Of a stretch of 9,316 bases of DNA, positions 1 to 7,072 are shown piece by piece. Within the stretch, counting starts at the first letter, position 1; every line of letters starts with the position of its first letter. Under the pieces are notes generated by a model. It saw only the letters and a program-made list of their open reading frames with translations. It did no database searches and was not told the origin of the DNA. The DNA comes from Cyclobacteriaceae bacterium (lineage in GTDB: Bacteria > Bacteroidota > Bacteroidia > Cytophagales > Cyclobacteriaceae). The stretch lies in assembly GCA_009885605.1 (NCBI GenBank), contig VFKK01000029.1, positions 1 through 9,316 on the forward strand, in the 5' to 3' direction. The position numbers and the translations under genes were made by a program.

Positions 1-1
1 T

Positions 2-82
2 ACAAGTCAAAAAGCCAGAGAAATTCTCGAAAAACAAAACATCAAATTAATTACTTGGAGGGAAATCGGTAAAACGCTTTAA
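2..82 (+). CDS. C-terminal tail of an unrecognised protein (5' truncated by window edge)
   Basis: Only the last 26 codons and the TAA stop (80-82) are inside the window. The frame reads TSQKAREILEKQ, then NIKLITWREIGKTL, which has the look of a real C-terminus: a charged amphipathic helix followed by a short strand. The other forward frames give less protein-like composition. I do not recognise the family from so little. The stop lies 24 nt before the preferred ATG of the next gene (only 3 nt before an alternative TTG), so the two genes are probably co-transcribed. It may therefore belong to the same carbohydrate-related unit, but that is inference. Confidence 0.5.
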   Translation, partial: TSQKAREILEKQNIKLITWREIGKTL

Positions 83-106
83 CCTTTGAATCCAAAACAA
101 AAACGC

Positions 107-2509
107 ATGCGTCATTCTTTTCTTTTTCTGGCTGGTCTTATTGCCGTCAGCTTTTCCTGCCAAACTCCATTAAGTCCTGAATCAGAAATTTTTGAAAGTC
201 TTCAGGATCTGAATGGACTTTCGGGCAAAAAGGATTACCTGGCTTCTCCTTTTGTCGCAGCCGGAGATCGAGTTTACCTGATCGGTCATCAAAATGGCAC
301 TTTCCCGGATTTGGGATGGCATGTGGAAGGAGAAATGGGTGGGATCTGGCTGCATCCTATCAAACTGATGGATGGATTCACCGCTTCGATTGAGTCTGAT
401 GGAACCTCTTTTTGCCTCGATCAGGCCAGTTCCTTTACCAATTACCCTTTTGCGAATATTCATCGATTTGATAATCCCGAATCAGGAATTGAGGTTGAAA
501 GACTGCAGTTTGTTCCTGATGGAAAGGAGGGAATGACAATTCTTTTTCGCATCAAAAATGTGGATAAGTCTGCAAAAAGCTTTGACTTCACCTTTCGGGG
601 ATATACTGATTTGATGCCGGTTTGGCTTGGTGACCGCACAGAAATGATTGATCATCCTGACGATATTTCCTTCGATGAAATGACCAAAGTCTTCACAGGA
701 AAGGATCAGGGAAATGATTGGTTTGTAGTCTGGGGAAGCTCACCCCAATTTCAGATTAACCCAACAGAACAAGGTTGCGCCATGCAGCCTAAAGGGCTCG
801 GAAATAATGCGGGTTTCTCCACTACCCTCAGTTTGGAAGCAGGACAGGAAATCATATTCCCGGTTTTTATCGCAGGTTCTACCGAAACTGAAATCAAAGC
901 TCTTGAAAATTTGGCCTCCCTCAGGGAAGGACTATTAACGGATTGGAATTCAAAAAAGGATCGATATGCCAATCTTAAAACACAGGCAGAGATTCAGATT
1001 CCCGATGCAGAATTGCAGTTGGCTTTTGAGTGGATCAAATACAACACAGACTGGCTGGTCAGGGATGTTCCTGGAGTAGGACGAGGATTTGGAGCGGGAT
1101 TACAGGATTATCCCTGGTGGTTTGGAGTGGATAGCGAATACACCATCAAAGGTTTGATTGCCACCGGAAGGAAAGATTTGGTTTACAGCACGATTGAATT
1201 GATTCATTCCCTCTCGGAAAAGGAGAACGGAAACGGAAAAATCATTCATGAGGTAAGCACAAATGGCGCGGTCTTCAATCCGGGCAATCTGAACGAGACT
1301 CCGCAATTCGCATCCATGATTTGGGAAGTCTACCGATGGACCGGAGATAGGGAATTCCTTGAAAAATACTTCCCAACTATCGAAAAAGGATTAGTCTGGC
1401 TGTTAGAAAATGACACCGATGGAAATCTGGTCGCCGACGGTTACGGCATGATGGAAATTCACGGACTTGAATCAGAAATGATTGATGTGGCTGTTTACTC
1501 GCAAAAAGCATTTTCAGATGCTGCTCTGATGGCAGAAATCCTAGGGAAAAGCGAGTTGGCAAAAGATTACCAAAGCAAATCCAATGCATTGAAGGTCACC
1601 ATCAATTCTGATTTCTGGGTTCCGGAGTTTGGGTCTTATGCTGATTTTATCGGAACGGCAGTAGATGCACTTGCTCTAATCGATGGAGCAATTATCCGAG
1701 CGGATACGCTGAACAAACCTTGGGCAGTGGAAGAATTGAAAGCCACAAAAGCGAAGTTATCCACATACCCTAAAACCCAGAAACAGGGGTTTGTTTTGTA
1801 TCATAATTGGGTTGTAAATACTCCAATGGAAATGGGAATTGCAGATCATGAGAAAGCGAAAATTGCCCTGGAAACCGGAAGAAAATACACGAATCCATTT
1901 GGAATGTTTGTCACTGGAATCGATCGGGATGAAGCTGCCGCCAATGAAGATGGTTCCTTCACTGGAAGCAAAATGTTTTCATATACAGGTGCGGTGATGA
2001 CATTACCAACCGGTGTTCAGGCGATTGGAGAAAATAAATACGGAAATCCGGATGCAGCTCTCGACTACCTGAAGCGAATAACGCGGAGTTTTGGGTTTGC
2101 TCTTCCGGGTTCGATCTATGAAGTTTCTCCTGATTACGGGATGTTTACACAAGCCTGGAATATGTACAGTTTTGCAGTTCCTCTGATCAACCAATTCTTC
2201 GGAATACAGCCGGATGCCGGGAATAGAGTGATTTATATTCGTCCTCAGATGCCTACTGATTGGGAAGAAGCATCCATTCAAAAAATAATCATCGGAGACA
2301 ATGAAATCAGTCTAACTTATGTGGATAAGTCCGGCCTTCGATCAATCGAAGTGAATCAAACCCAAAGCAAATGGGGGGTTTCCATTGAGATTCCGGAAGA
2401 GTTTTCGAAGGTAAAAGTCTTGGGAAAAGAAGTAAACTCAGACACCAAAGATGGCTACCGAAGAATCTTGATGACTGGCAAAAAGATGAGAGTGGAAGCG
2501 GAAAAGTAG
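107..2509 (+). CDS. Lipoprotein glycosidase of the glycogen-debranching-like (alpha/alpha)6-barrel group
   Basis: Predicted 800-residue exported glycoside hydrolase. ATG at 107 is preferred because it starts directly at a short lipoprotein signal peptide (MRHSFLFLAGLIAVSFSC, lipid-anchored Cys18); an in-frame TTG at 86 would only add seven residues. Residues about 30-280 are beta-rich, like the N-terminal sandwich domain of these enzymes. From about 295 the sequence is helical, with conserved-looking blocks YPWWFGVDSEY (335-345), NGKIIHEVSTNG (376-387), NLNETPQF (394-401), a GYGMMEIHG/DVAVYSQ block (445-466) and FTQAWNMYSFAVPL (680-693). These resemble amylo-alpha-1,6-glucosidase/GH63-like six-hairpin enzymes. 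Acidic candidates for catalysis are D342 in the WFGVDS block, E397 and E672, but the assignment is inference. Canonical debranching enzymes are cytoplasmic, so a lipid-anchored version suggests extracellular or periplasmic oligosaccharide cleavage. Substrate unknown. Its stop is 3 nt from that of the convergent DUF5916 gene. Confidence 0.8.
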   Translation: MRHSFLFLAGLIAVSFSCQTPLSPESEIFESLQDLNGLSGKKDYLASPFVAAGDRVYLIGHQNGTFPDLGWHVEGEMGGIWLHPIKLMDGFTASIESDGTSFCLDQASSFTNYPFANIHRFDNPESGIEVERLQFVPDGKEGMTILFRIKNVDKSAKSFDFTFRGYTDLMPVWLGDRTEMIDHPDDISFDEMTKVFTGKDQGNDWFVVWGSSPQFQINPTEQGCAMQPKGLGNNAGFSTTLSLEAGQEIIFPVFIAGSTETEIKALENLASLREGLLTDWNSKKDRYANLKTQAEIQIPDAELQLAFEWIKYNTDWLVRDVPGVGRGFGAGLQDYPWWFGVDSEYTIKGLIATGRKDLVYSTIELIHSLSEKENGNGKIIHEVSTNGAVFNPGNLNETPQFASMIWEVYRWTGDREFLEKYFPTIEKGLVWLLENDTDGNLVADGYGMMEIHGLESEMIDVAVYSQKAFSDAALMAEILGKSELAKDYQSKSNALKVTINSDFWVPEFGSYADFIGTAVDALALIDGAIIRADTLNKPWAVEELKATKAKLSTYPKTQKQGFVLYHNWVVNTPMEMGIADHEKAKIALETGRKYTNPFGMFVTGIDRDEAAANEDGSFTGSKMFSYTGAVMTLPTGVQAIGENKYGNPDAALDYLKRITRSFGFALPGSIYEVSPDYGMFTQAWNMYSFAVPLINQFFGIQPDAGNRVIYIRPQMPTDWEEASIQKIIIGDNEISLTYVDKSGLRSIEVNQTQSKWGVSIEIPEEFSKVKVLGKEVNSDTKDGYRRILMTGKKMRVEAEK

Positions 2510-2512
2510 TTC

Positions 2513-4723
2513 CTAGAGATTCAACCAATAGTTCAGCTTCAGCACCAAAGACCGCTGCTTTGGCATAAAGTCTCCCGGGAAATAATTGTCGGTGTAAACC
2601 AGAAAGAAGTCAGAAGCGGGCGCATATCTCCACTGTAAACGAGTGTTGATATTTAAATTATCGATCTGATTGTTGTATTGGACGAAGGTAGTCCAAAACA
2701 CACTTTTTGAGAATGTGAGATCAATTCTGGGTCCTACCAGAATCAAATCCGCATCACTTTGCGGTTGCGGAAGCCGGATTCGTGCATAGTTGAAATTCAT
2801 GGAAACATTGGCTGTGTATCCGATACGGACAGCCATTTGACTTTGGATCCGCTGGAAGTTTCCCGTAAAATATTGCCCTCCTTCTGCTTCAAGCATCACA
2901 TTAAACCGGTTTCTTGGATTGCTTTTGTATTCCACGCCGATCGTTTTGGTATTGTAATCAGAGCCAGCAGGAAGGGGTTCTCCTCCTGTTCGGGTTGGAT
3001 CAAAATCATTGAACAAATACACATATCGGTTCTTCTGTTTGATTTCCAGTTCGGAGAAAGAGTTAAACTTGAATAGATAACCCAAGTTGATATCACGATC
3101 GGTGGTTCCCAAAGTTTCATTCCAATATCCCTCAAATTCCAATTTCGGACCATGTCGGTTGATGCTTCCTGATTTTGGATAAAGAAGGTAGGACACTTCG
3201 GGATTCAACCTCTTAAAATCAGCTCTCGGTAAATAACCAACTTCTGGATTAAAGTCCTTTCCGATATCCTGATAGCTAAAGGTCCAGTTCCAATGCAAGT
3301 CACTAAACAGAAGGTAAGCATTGAAAGAATAAGGTTTTTCAGTTTCAACAGATTCAAAAGTTCGGTGGTAAAAGACTTTTCCTGTCCAGCGGTTATCTGC
3401 AGAAGCCAGGTTAAAATCTGCTCCCAAAAGTCTGTTGTAAGCCGCTGGGTCAAATAGCTGCTGGAATTCATCAAGTGGCAGAGACTCCCGATCCACGAAA
3501 ATCAAACCGATATTCGATCGGGTGAATATTTTCTTTTGGACAGCCAGCACGCTGAAATTTTTTCCTACAATTCCGGCCCTTTCATCGGAAGCGGTTTGCA
3601 TATTGAGCAAACCAACCCTCCAGTTCTCATTCACTTTCCCACTTAATCTGGCTCCGTAGATAATCTTACTTTGGACATTTTGACCCGTGGCTGAGTCGAT
3701 GTCCACGCCGATTCTTCTGGAGAAAAAAGGACGCGAGCGCATCTGTCCAAAGCTGTCGAACAAGTCCGCATTTTCAAGAAAAAACTGTCGGCGCTCCGGG
3801 AAAAAGATTTCAAATCGATCCAGATTAGTCACTTGCTGATCTACTTCTACCTGCGAAAAATCCGGATTGAAAGTCAAGTCAAGATTCATTGCCGGACCGA
3901 TTCCAATTTTAGCATCTCCTCCAAAAGCCGGAGTCAATGGCTCAGTAGTTCCTTCGATGAAATTTTTGGACGTTCGGGCGGCGGTGTATGGAATCAGGGA
4001 AATGTTGGCCGAAGTTTTCTTAATAGGTTCTTCGAAAATCAATTTTTGGCCGAATGCTAAAGAAAGGATCGGAAAATTCCTCGGAACAGGAGACCACGTG
4101 CTTCGCTCGCCTAATTCACTGTCGATTCGATAGAAATTTGCATTCCAGTTTTGTGCTTCGTCATTGAAGCGGATCGTGGAAAGCGGAATGATAAGCTCGA
4201 CTTGCCAGTGACTTTCAAAGATTTTTGCTTCAGAATACCATTTATTGTCCCAAGCCAAACTGAGGTCTTCTGATCGCGAACCTCCATTTGAAATCAATCC
4301 TTCTCTCTGAACTCCATAAGGATTGATCCCAAATGAAAAAGCATTGGTTTTGTCATTGAAGGTGTCCAACACAAAAACAATTGCATCATTTTGCTCTCCC
4401 CGGAAATCCCTCCGCAGGGAAGTGGAAACATATTTTCTTGGCCCCAGATTTTCCATCACCGCAGCGATGTAAAGGTTATCATCGTCAAAAGCGATTTTTA
4501 CTCTCGTTTTGATTTTTGACAAGGATGTGTCAGAAGGAAAATATTGGGTAAAATCCCCATTCCAACCTTCTGAATTGGTCCAGATTTGCTCATCCAGCAC
4601 TCCGTCAAGAATGATCGGTTGTTTTAATTTAAACGCAAATGCATTTGGTCTGGCCTCCGGTACTTCCTGCGCAAAGGATGAGGAAACGAAGAGAAAAAAT
4701 ACCGCACTAATAATCTTGTACAT
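2513..4723 (-). CDS. DUF5916 protein: CBM9-like domain plus probable outer-membrane beta-barrel
   Basis: Predicted 736-residue exported protein. The ATG at 4723 (complement) is chosen because it begins a clean Sec signal peptide (MYKIISAVFFLFVSSSFA, cut before QE); a TTG at 4744 would put seven residues ahead of it and overlaps a candidate -7 promoter box. Residues about 30-190 look like a family-9 carbohydrate-binding-type domain (PIILDGVLDEQIW, the FDDDNLYIA strand, NPYGVQREG). Residues about 220-736 carry the DUF5916 hallmarks FNPDFSQVEVDQQVTN (285-300) and FFPERRQFFLE (307-317), then a long run of alternating aromatic/polar strands ending in LKLNYWLNL, as in outer-membrane barrels. Family function is not established; the architecture suggests a surface glycan-binding or transport role. 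It is divergent from the sulfatase across 193 nt and converges on the glycosidase gene, which fits a shared carbohydrate context. Family call is firm; role is inference. Confidence 0.88.
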   Translation of the reverse strand: MYKIISAVFFLFVSSSFAQEVPEARPNAFAFKLKQPIILDGVLDEQIWTNSEGWNGDFTQYFPSDTSLSKIKTRVKIAFDDDNLYIAAVMENLGPRKYVSTSLRRDFRGEQNDAIVFVLDTFNDKTNAFSFGINPYGVQREGLISNGGSRSEDLSLAWDNKWYSEAKIFESHWQVELIIPLSTIRFNDEAQNWNANFYRIDSELGERSTWSPVPRNFPILSLAFGQKLIFEEPIKKTSANISLIPYTAARTSKNFIEGTTEPLTPAFGGDAKIGIGPAMNLDLTFNPDFSQVEVDQQVTNLDRFEIFFPERRQFFLENADLFDSFGQMRSRPFFSRRIGVDIDSATGQNVQSKIIYGARLSGKVNENWRVGLLNMQTASDERAGIVGKNFSVLAVQKKIFTRSNIGLIFVDRESLPLDEFQQLFDPAAYNRLLGADFNLASADNRWTGKVFYHRTFESVETEKPYSFNAYLLFSDLHWNWTFSYQDIGKDFNPEVGYLPRADFKRLNPEVSYLLYPKSGSINRHGPKLEFEGYWNETLGTTDRDINLGYLFKFNSFSELEIKQKNRYVYLFNDFDPTRTGGEPLPAGSDYNTKTIGVEYKSNPRNRFNVMLEAEGGQYFTGNFQRIQSQMAVRIGYTANVSMNFNYARIRLPQPQSDADLILVGPRIDLTFSKSVFWTTFVQYNNQIDNLNINTRLQWRYAPASDFFLVYTDNYFPGDFMPKQRSLVLKLNYWLNL

Positions 4724-4741
4724 AGGTTGGAGAATCCGATG

Positions 4742-4749
4742 CAAAAATA
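4742..4749 (-). promoter_or_regulatory. Candidate Bacteroidota -7 box for the DUF5916 gene
   Basis: On the minus strand this reads TATTTTTG, a full match to the TAnnTTTG consensus of the Bacteroidota housekeeping promoter. It lies 19-26 nt upstream of the DUF5916 ATG, which would leave a leader of roughly a dozen bases. No good TTTG -33 element is seen at the expected distance, so support rests on one short motif in AT-rich DNA. Confidence 0.3.
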
Positions 4750-4780
4750 TTCTGGAACACCGATCTCTTGGTTGGAATTA

Positions 4781-4791
4781 TACCAATGGTA
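4781..4791. repeat. 11-bp perfect palindrome in the DUF5916/sulfatase divergent region
   Basis: TACCA-A-TGGTA is perfectly self-complementary around a single central base. It sits near the middle of the 193-nt region between the two divergent genes, upstream of the candidate DUF5916 -7 box. A second TACC lies at 4806-4809. The position suits an operator for a dimeric regulator that serves both genes, but arms this short can arise by chance in AT-rich sequence. Confidence 0.3.
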
Positions 4792-4916
4792 AAATATCGG
4801 TTGATACCTTAATTAAGATTGTTTGACTTCCCTCAAAAAGTGTCAGAACGAGTTTCCCTGGGCCTCCATTTCTTTATATCTTACTTATGAATCCCCACAT
4901 CCAACCAGATTGGTAT

Positions 4917-6386
4917 ATGAAAGCTTCCTTTTATTCATTGATTATTTTTTTCACATGCCTGGTCCTATCGTGTAACCCCAAACCTCCTGAAAAACCTAAT
5001 GTTCTATTCCTTTTTGCAGATGACCAAAGGGCCGATGCATTAGGAATGGCAGGCAATGAAAATATCCGGACTCCCAACATTGATCAGCTGGCCAGAGAAG
5101 GATCCCGATTCACCAATGCGTATGTAATGGGAGGTCACCATGGCGCTATTTGCGCACCAAGCAGGGCCATGATGCTTAGTGGAAAAAGCCTTTTTCATGT
5201 ATATGACCGATTGGATGGAGTAGAAACTATGCCGATGTACTTTGGGCAAAATGGCTACACTACCTTTGGCACTGGAAAATGGCATAATGAAAAAGTAGCT
5301 TTTGAAGCAAGTTTTCAAAAAGCCAAAAATGTGTTCATTGGAGGAATGGGTGACCATTTCAATATTGCAGTCAGAGATATGGACTCCACTGGGGTGCTGG
5401 GTGAACCAACCAAAAAGGGATTTTCAACTGACCTTTTCTCAGAGGCTGCTATTGGTTTTATTGAAGAATATGCAGAGACAGACCGGAGCAATCCTTTCTT
5501 CTGCTACGTAGCTTTTACAGTACCCCATGACCCATATTCCCCATCTCCGCCTTATTTAGATAAGTACCCCGACGGGACAATTCCCTTGCCGAAAAATTTT
5601 ATGCCCTTGCATCCTTTTGCATTTGATGATATGACCGTTCGGGATGAAAACCTTACTTCATGGCCAAGAGATCCAGCAATAATTCAGTCTATTTTATCGG
5701 ATTATTATAGTTTGATCACCCATTTGGATGATCAGGTCGGAAATATCATTGAAGTGCTCAAAAAAAACGGACTTTACGAAAACACCATCATCGTTTATGC
5801 AGCAGATAATGGCCTCGCCGCGGGAAGCCACGGGCTTTTGGGAAAGCAAAATCTCTACGAGCACAGCACCAAAGTACCGTTGATTTTAAAGGGCCCAGGA
5901 ATTCCAAAAGACACTGAATTTGATGCCTTGGTTTATCTCTATGATTTATATCCAACACTTTCCGAGTTAGTGGGATTGCCCCAGCCTGCAGGAATCGATG
6001 GCCTGAATTTGGTTAATGTCCTGAACGGATCTGTCAATGAGATCAGATCTTCTTTGTTTACAGCATACAGGCATACAGTCAGGGCTGTCCGAGATAAAGA
6101 ATGGAAATTGATCCGGTACCCGGAAAGGGACTTCACCCAACTCTTTCACCTTCCTTCAGATCCCTATGAGTTGAAAAACCTGGCAAACACCACAGAACAT
6201 AAGACTAAGGAGGCTGAACTTATGTCCTTATTAAAGGATTGGCAACAAGAGACAGGCGACACTGCGAGATTGACAGCAGACATCATTCTACCTTTGAACT
6301 ATGACTACAAAACATTGATGAGAAAACCGGACCAATGGCAACCCAAATACACGCTCGACAAATACTTTGGTGTAAAAATTCCTTAA
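4917..6386 (+). CDS. Lipoprotein sulfatase, S1 (formylglycine-dependent) family
   Basis: Predicted 489-residue enzyme hydrolysing a sulfate ester, probably on a sulfated carbohydrate, from a lipid-anchored extracytoplasmic position. ATG at 4917 is preferred over the upstream in-frame ATG at 4887, since it starts the lipoprotein signal MKASFYSLIIFFTCLVLSC (lipobox LVLS-C, Cys19). S1 hallmarks are intact: N-terminal metal-binding ADD (D35, D36), the formylglycine motif C79-A-P-S-R83 followed by MMLSGK, central VPHDPYSPSPPYLDKYP substrate-region motif, and AADNG with D297/N298, H305 and K310 (DNG...HG..GK). The C-terminal part (RHTVRAVRDKEWKLIRYPE, FHLPSDPYELKNL) is the standard small subdomain. 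Length is normal. Because the nucleophile is Cys-type, the enzyme needs a formylglycine-generating maturase, not encoded here. The exact substrate class cannot be told. It is divergent from the DUF5916 gene and convergent with the small lipoprotein gene. Confidence 0.93.
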   Translation: MKASFYSLIIFFTCLVLSCNPKPPEKPNVLFLFADDQRADALGMAGNENIRTPNIDQLAREGSRFTNAYVMGGHHGAICAPSRAMMLSGKSLFHVYDRLDGVETMPMYFGQNGYTTFGTGKWHNEKVAFEASFQKAKNVFIGGMGDHFNIAVRDMDSTGVLGEPTKKGFSTDLFSEAAIGFIEEYAETDRSNPFFCYVAFTVPHDPYSPSPPYLDKYPDGTIPLPKNFMPLHPFAFDDMTVRDENLTSWPRDPAIIQSILSDYYSLITHLDDQVGNIIEVLKKNGLYENTIIVYAADNGLAAGSHGLLGKQNLYEHSTKVPLILKGPGIPKDTEFDALVYLYDLYPTLSELVGLPQPAGIDGLNLVNVLNGSVNEIRSSLFTAYRHTVRAVRDKEWKLIRYPERDFTQLFHLPSDPYELKNLANTTEHKTKEAELMSLLKDWQQETGDTARLTADIILPLNYDYKTLMRKPDQWQPKYTLDKYFGVKIP

Positions 6387-6395
6387 CCGAAAATG

Positions 6396-6418
6396 CATGT
6401 CGATTTGAAATCAACATG
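6396..6418. repeat. 23-bp near-perfect palindrome between convergent genes
   Basis: The arms CATGTCGATTT and AAATCAACATG are complementary at 10 of 11 positions around the central base 6407. As RNA it folds to a GATT/AATC stem with a TGA loop, one C-A mismatch, then a 5-bp CATGT/ACATG stem. It starts 10 nt after the sulfatase stop, in the 161-nt gap before the convergent small lipoprotein gene. No T-run follows on either strand, so it is not a typical intrinsic terminator. It may be an RNA 3'-end hairpin or a protein site. The rest of the gap (6419-6547) shows nothing further. Confidence 0.45.
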
Positions 6419-6547
6419 TAGCGACTGAAAAATAAAGACCCTATCAACTCATAATTGACCTGAAAATAGAACCTGATTTAAGGATGTTGGTATCGTTGAT
6501 CTTTAGAAAAGAGTTTCCTGAGGATTTCCAAAATCAAATCAATACGA

Positions 6548-6961
6548 TTAATTGCCTTTTCTAAAGAATAGCTTTGTCCCGTCGCAAGTATCCCAGGTTC
6601 CGATCATTTGACCGGTAACATCGATAAAATATTGCTCTCTTCCCTGAAAACAACTGTGGATCAATAAATTTTTGGGCGTCACAAAATTAAATGTGATGGT
6701 GGTTCTGTCTCCCAACGTGCCCTTTTCGAAAGTCCCTTTAAGTTCATTATTGCCCACTTTTTTAGTGAATTCTCCTGTCGCAAAAAGCGTGTAGACATAA
6801 GCAGAATCCTGAACAGCAACAATCCCCGGAGTTTTAGAAAATGGGATGGAATATCCTGCAAGTTTCCATTGCTCAGCAGTATTTAACGGATCCGGCTCAT
6901 CATTAAAGTCACATGAAAAAGCAAAAAATGAGATCAGAGCGAAGATGAATAGTTGTTTCAT
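6548..6961 (-). CDS. Small lipoprotein of unknown function, possibly lipocalin-like
   Basis: Predicted 137-residue lipoprotein. The ATG at 6961 (complement) starts MKQLFIFALISFFAFSC with the anchored Cys17; a TTG 15 nt upstream would only add five residues. The residues after the Cys are DFNDEPDP, an acidic stretch resembling the lipoprotein export signal that sends Bacteroidota lipoproteins to the cell surface. The mature part (about 25-137) contains a conserved-looking W32, then predicted strands (AYVYTLFATGEFTKK, LKGTFEK, RTTITFNFV, GTWDTCDGTKLFFRK), the pattern of small lipocalin-like Bacteroidota proteins. Two further cysteines (104 and 126) could form a disulfide. I do not recognise a specific family and assign no function. 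It lies 111 nt downstream of the FAH-family gene on the same strand, with paired inverted repeats between them, so an operon is possible but not clear. Confidence 0.7.
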   Translation of the reverse strand: MKQLFIFALISFFAFSCDFNDEPDPLNTAEQWKLAGYSIPFSKTPGIVAVQDSAYVYTLFATGEFTKKVGNNELKGTFEKGTLGDRTTITFNFVTPKNLLIHSCFQGREQYFIDVTGQMIGTWDTCDGTKLFFRKGN

Positions 6962-6967
6962 GGGAGT

Positions 6968-7010
6968 ATTGTTCAAAATGAAAAGAATGATTTTTAATCA
7001 TTTGAACAAT
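6968..7010 (-). promoter_or_regulatory. Overlapping alternative inverted repeats upstream of the small lipoprotein gene
   Basis: The outer arms, ATTGTTCAAAATGA (6968-6981) and TCATTTGAACAAT (6998-7010), are complementary over 13 bp with one bulged A. A second, inner repeat, AATGATT (6986-6992) and AATCATT (6996-7002), is perfect over 7 bp with a 3-base loop. The two share bases 6998-7002, so in RNA only one can form at a time. The element ends 6 nt before the lipoprotein ATG. On the minus strand no T-run follows the outer hairpin, so it is not an obvious terminator for the gene upstream. It could be a leader RNA switch or an operator; function is inference. Confidence 0.45.
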
Positions 7011-7072
7011 TATTTTGCCAGCTTGAAACACAGCAGAAGAAACTTGAGATCAAAGATCAGATAAACCTTCTT

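Noticed and set aside
86..106. TTG at 86 as the start of the glycosidase gene
   Set aside because: The ATG at 107 gives a more typical lipoprotein signal peptide and TTG is a rarer start. The longer form cannot be fully excluded.
2759..3076. Open frame of 105 codons on the plus strand inside the DUF5916 gene
   Set aside because: It lies wholly antisense to a well-supported coding region, has no recognisable domain or signal peptide, and its composition is what an opposite-strand shadow gives.
4509..4826. Plus-strand frame spanning the DUF5916 5' end and the divergent intergenic region
   Set aside because: Mostly antisense to the DUF5916 N-terminus; the extension into the promoter region is low-complexity and has no start-site or domain support.
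4822..4884. Possible sulfatase promoter (TTTG at 4822-4825; TATATCTT near 4876)
   Set aside because: The two motifs are not at the right spacing and the -7 candidate matches the consensus poorly, so no promoter is called for the sulfatase.
4887..4916. ATG at 4887 as the sulfatase start
   Set aside because: It would add ten mostly polar residues, including an Asp, before the lipoprotein signal; the ATG at 4917 gives the expected short Lys-bearing n-region.
5040..5357. Open frame of 105 codons on the minus strand inside the sulfatase gene
   Set aside because: It runs across the catalytic formylglycine region of an intact sulfatase on the other strand and shows no protein-family features.
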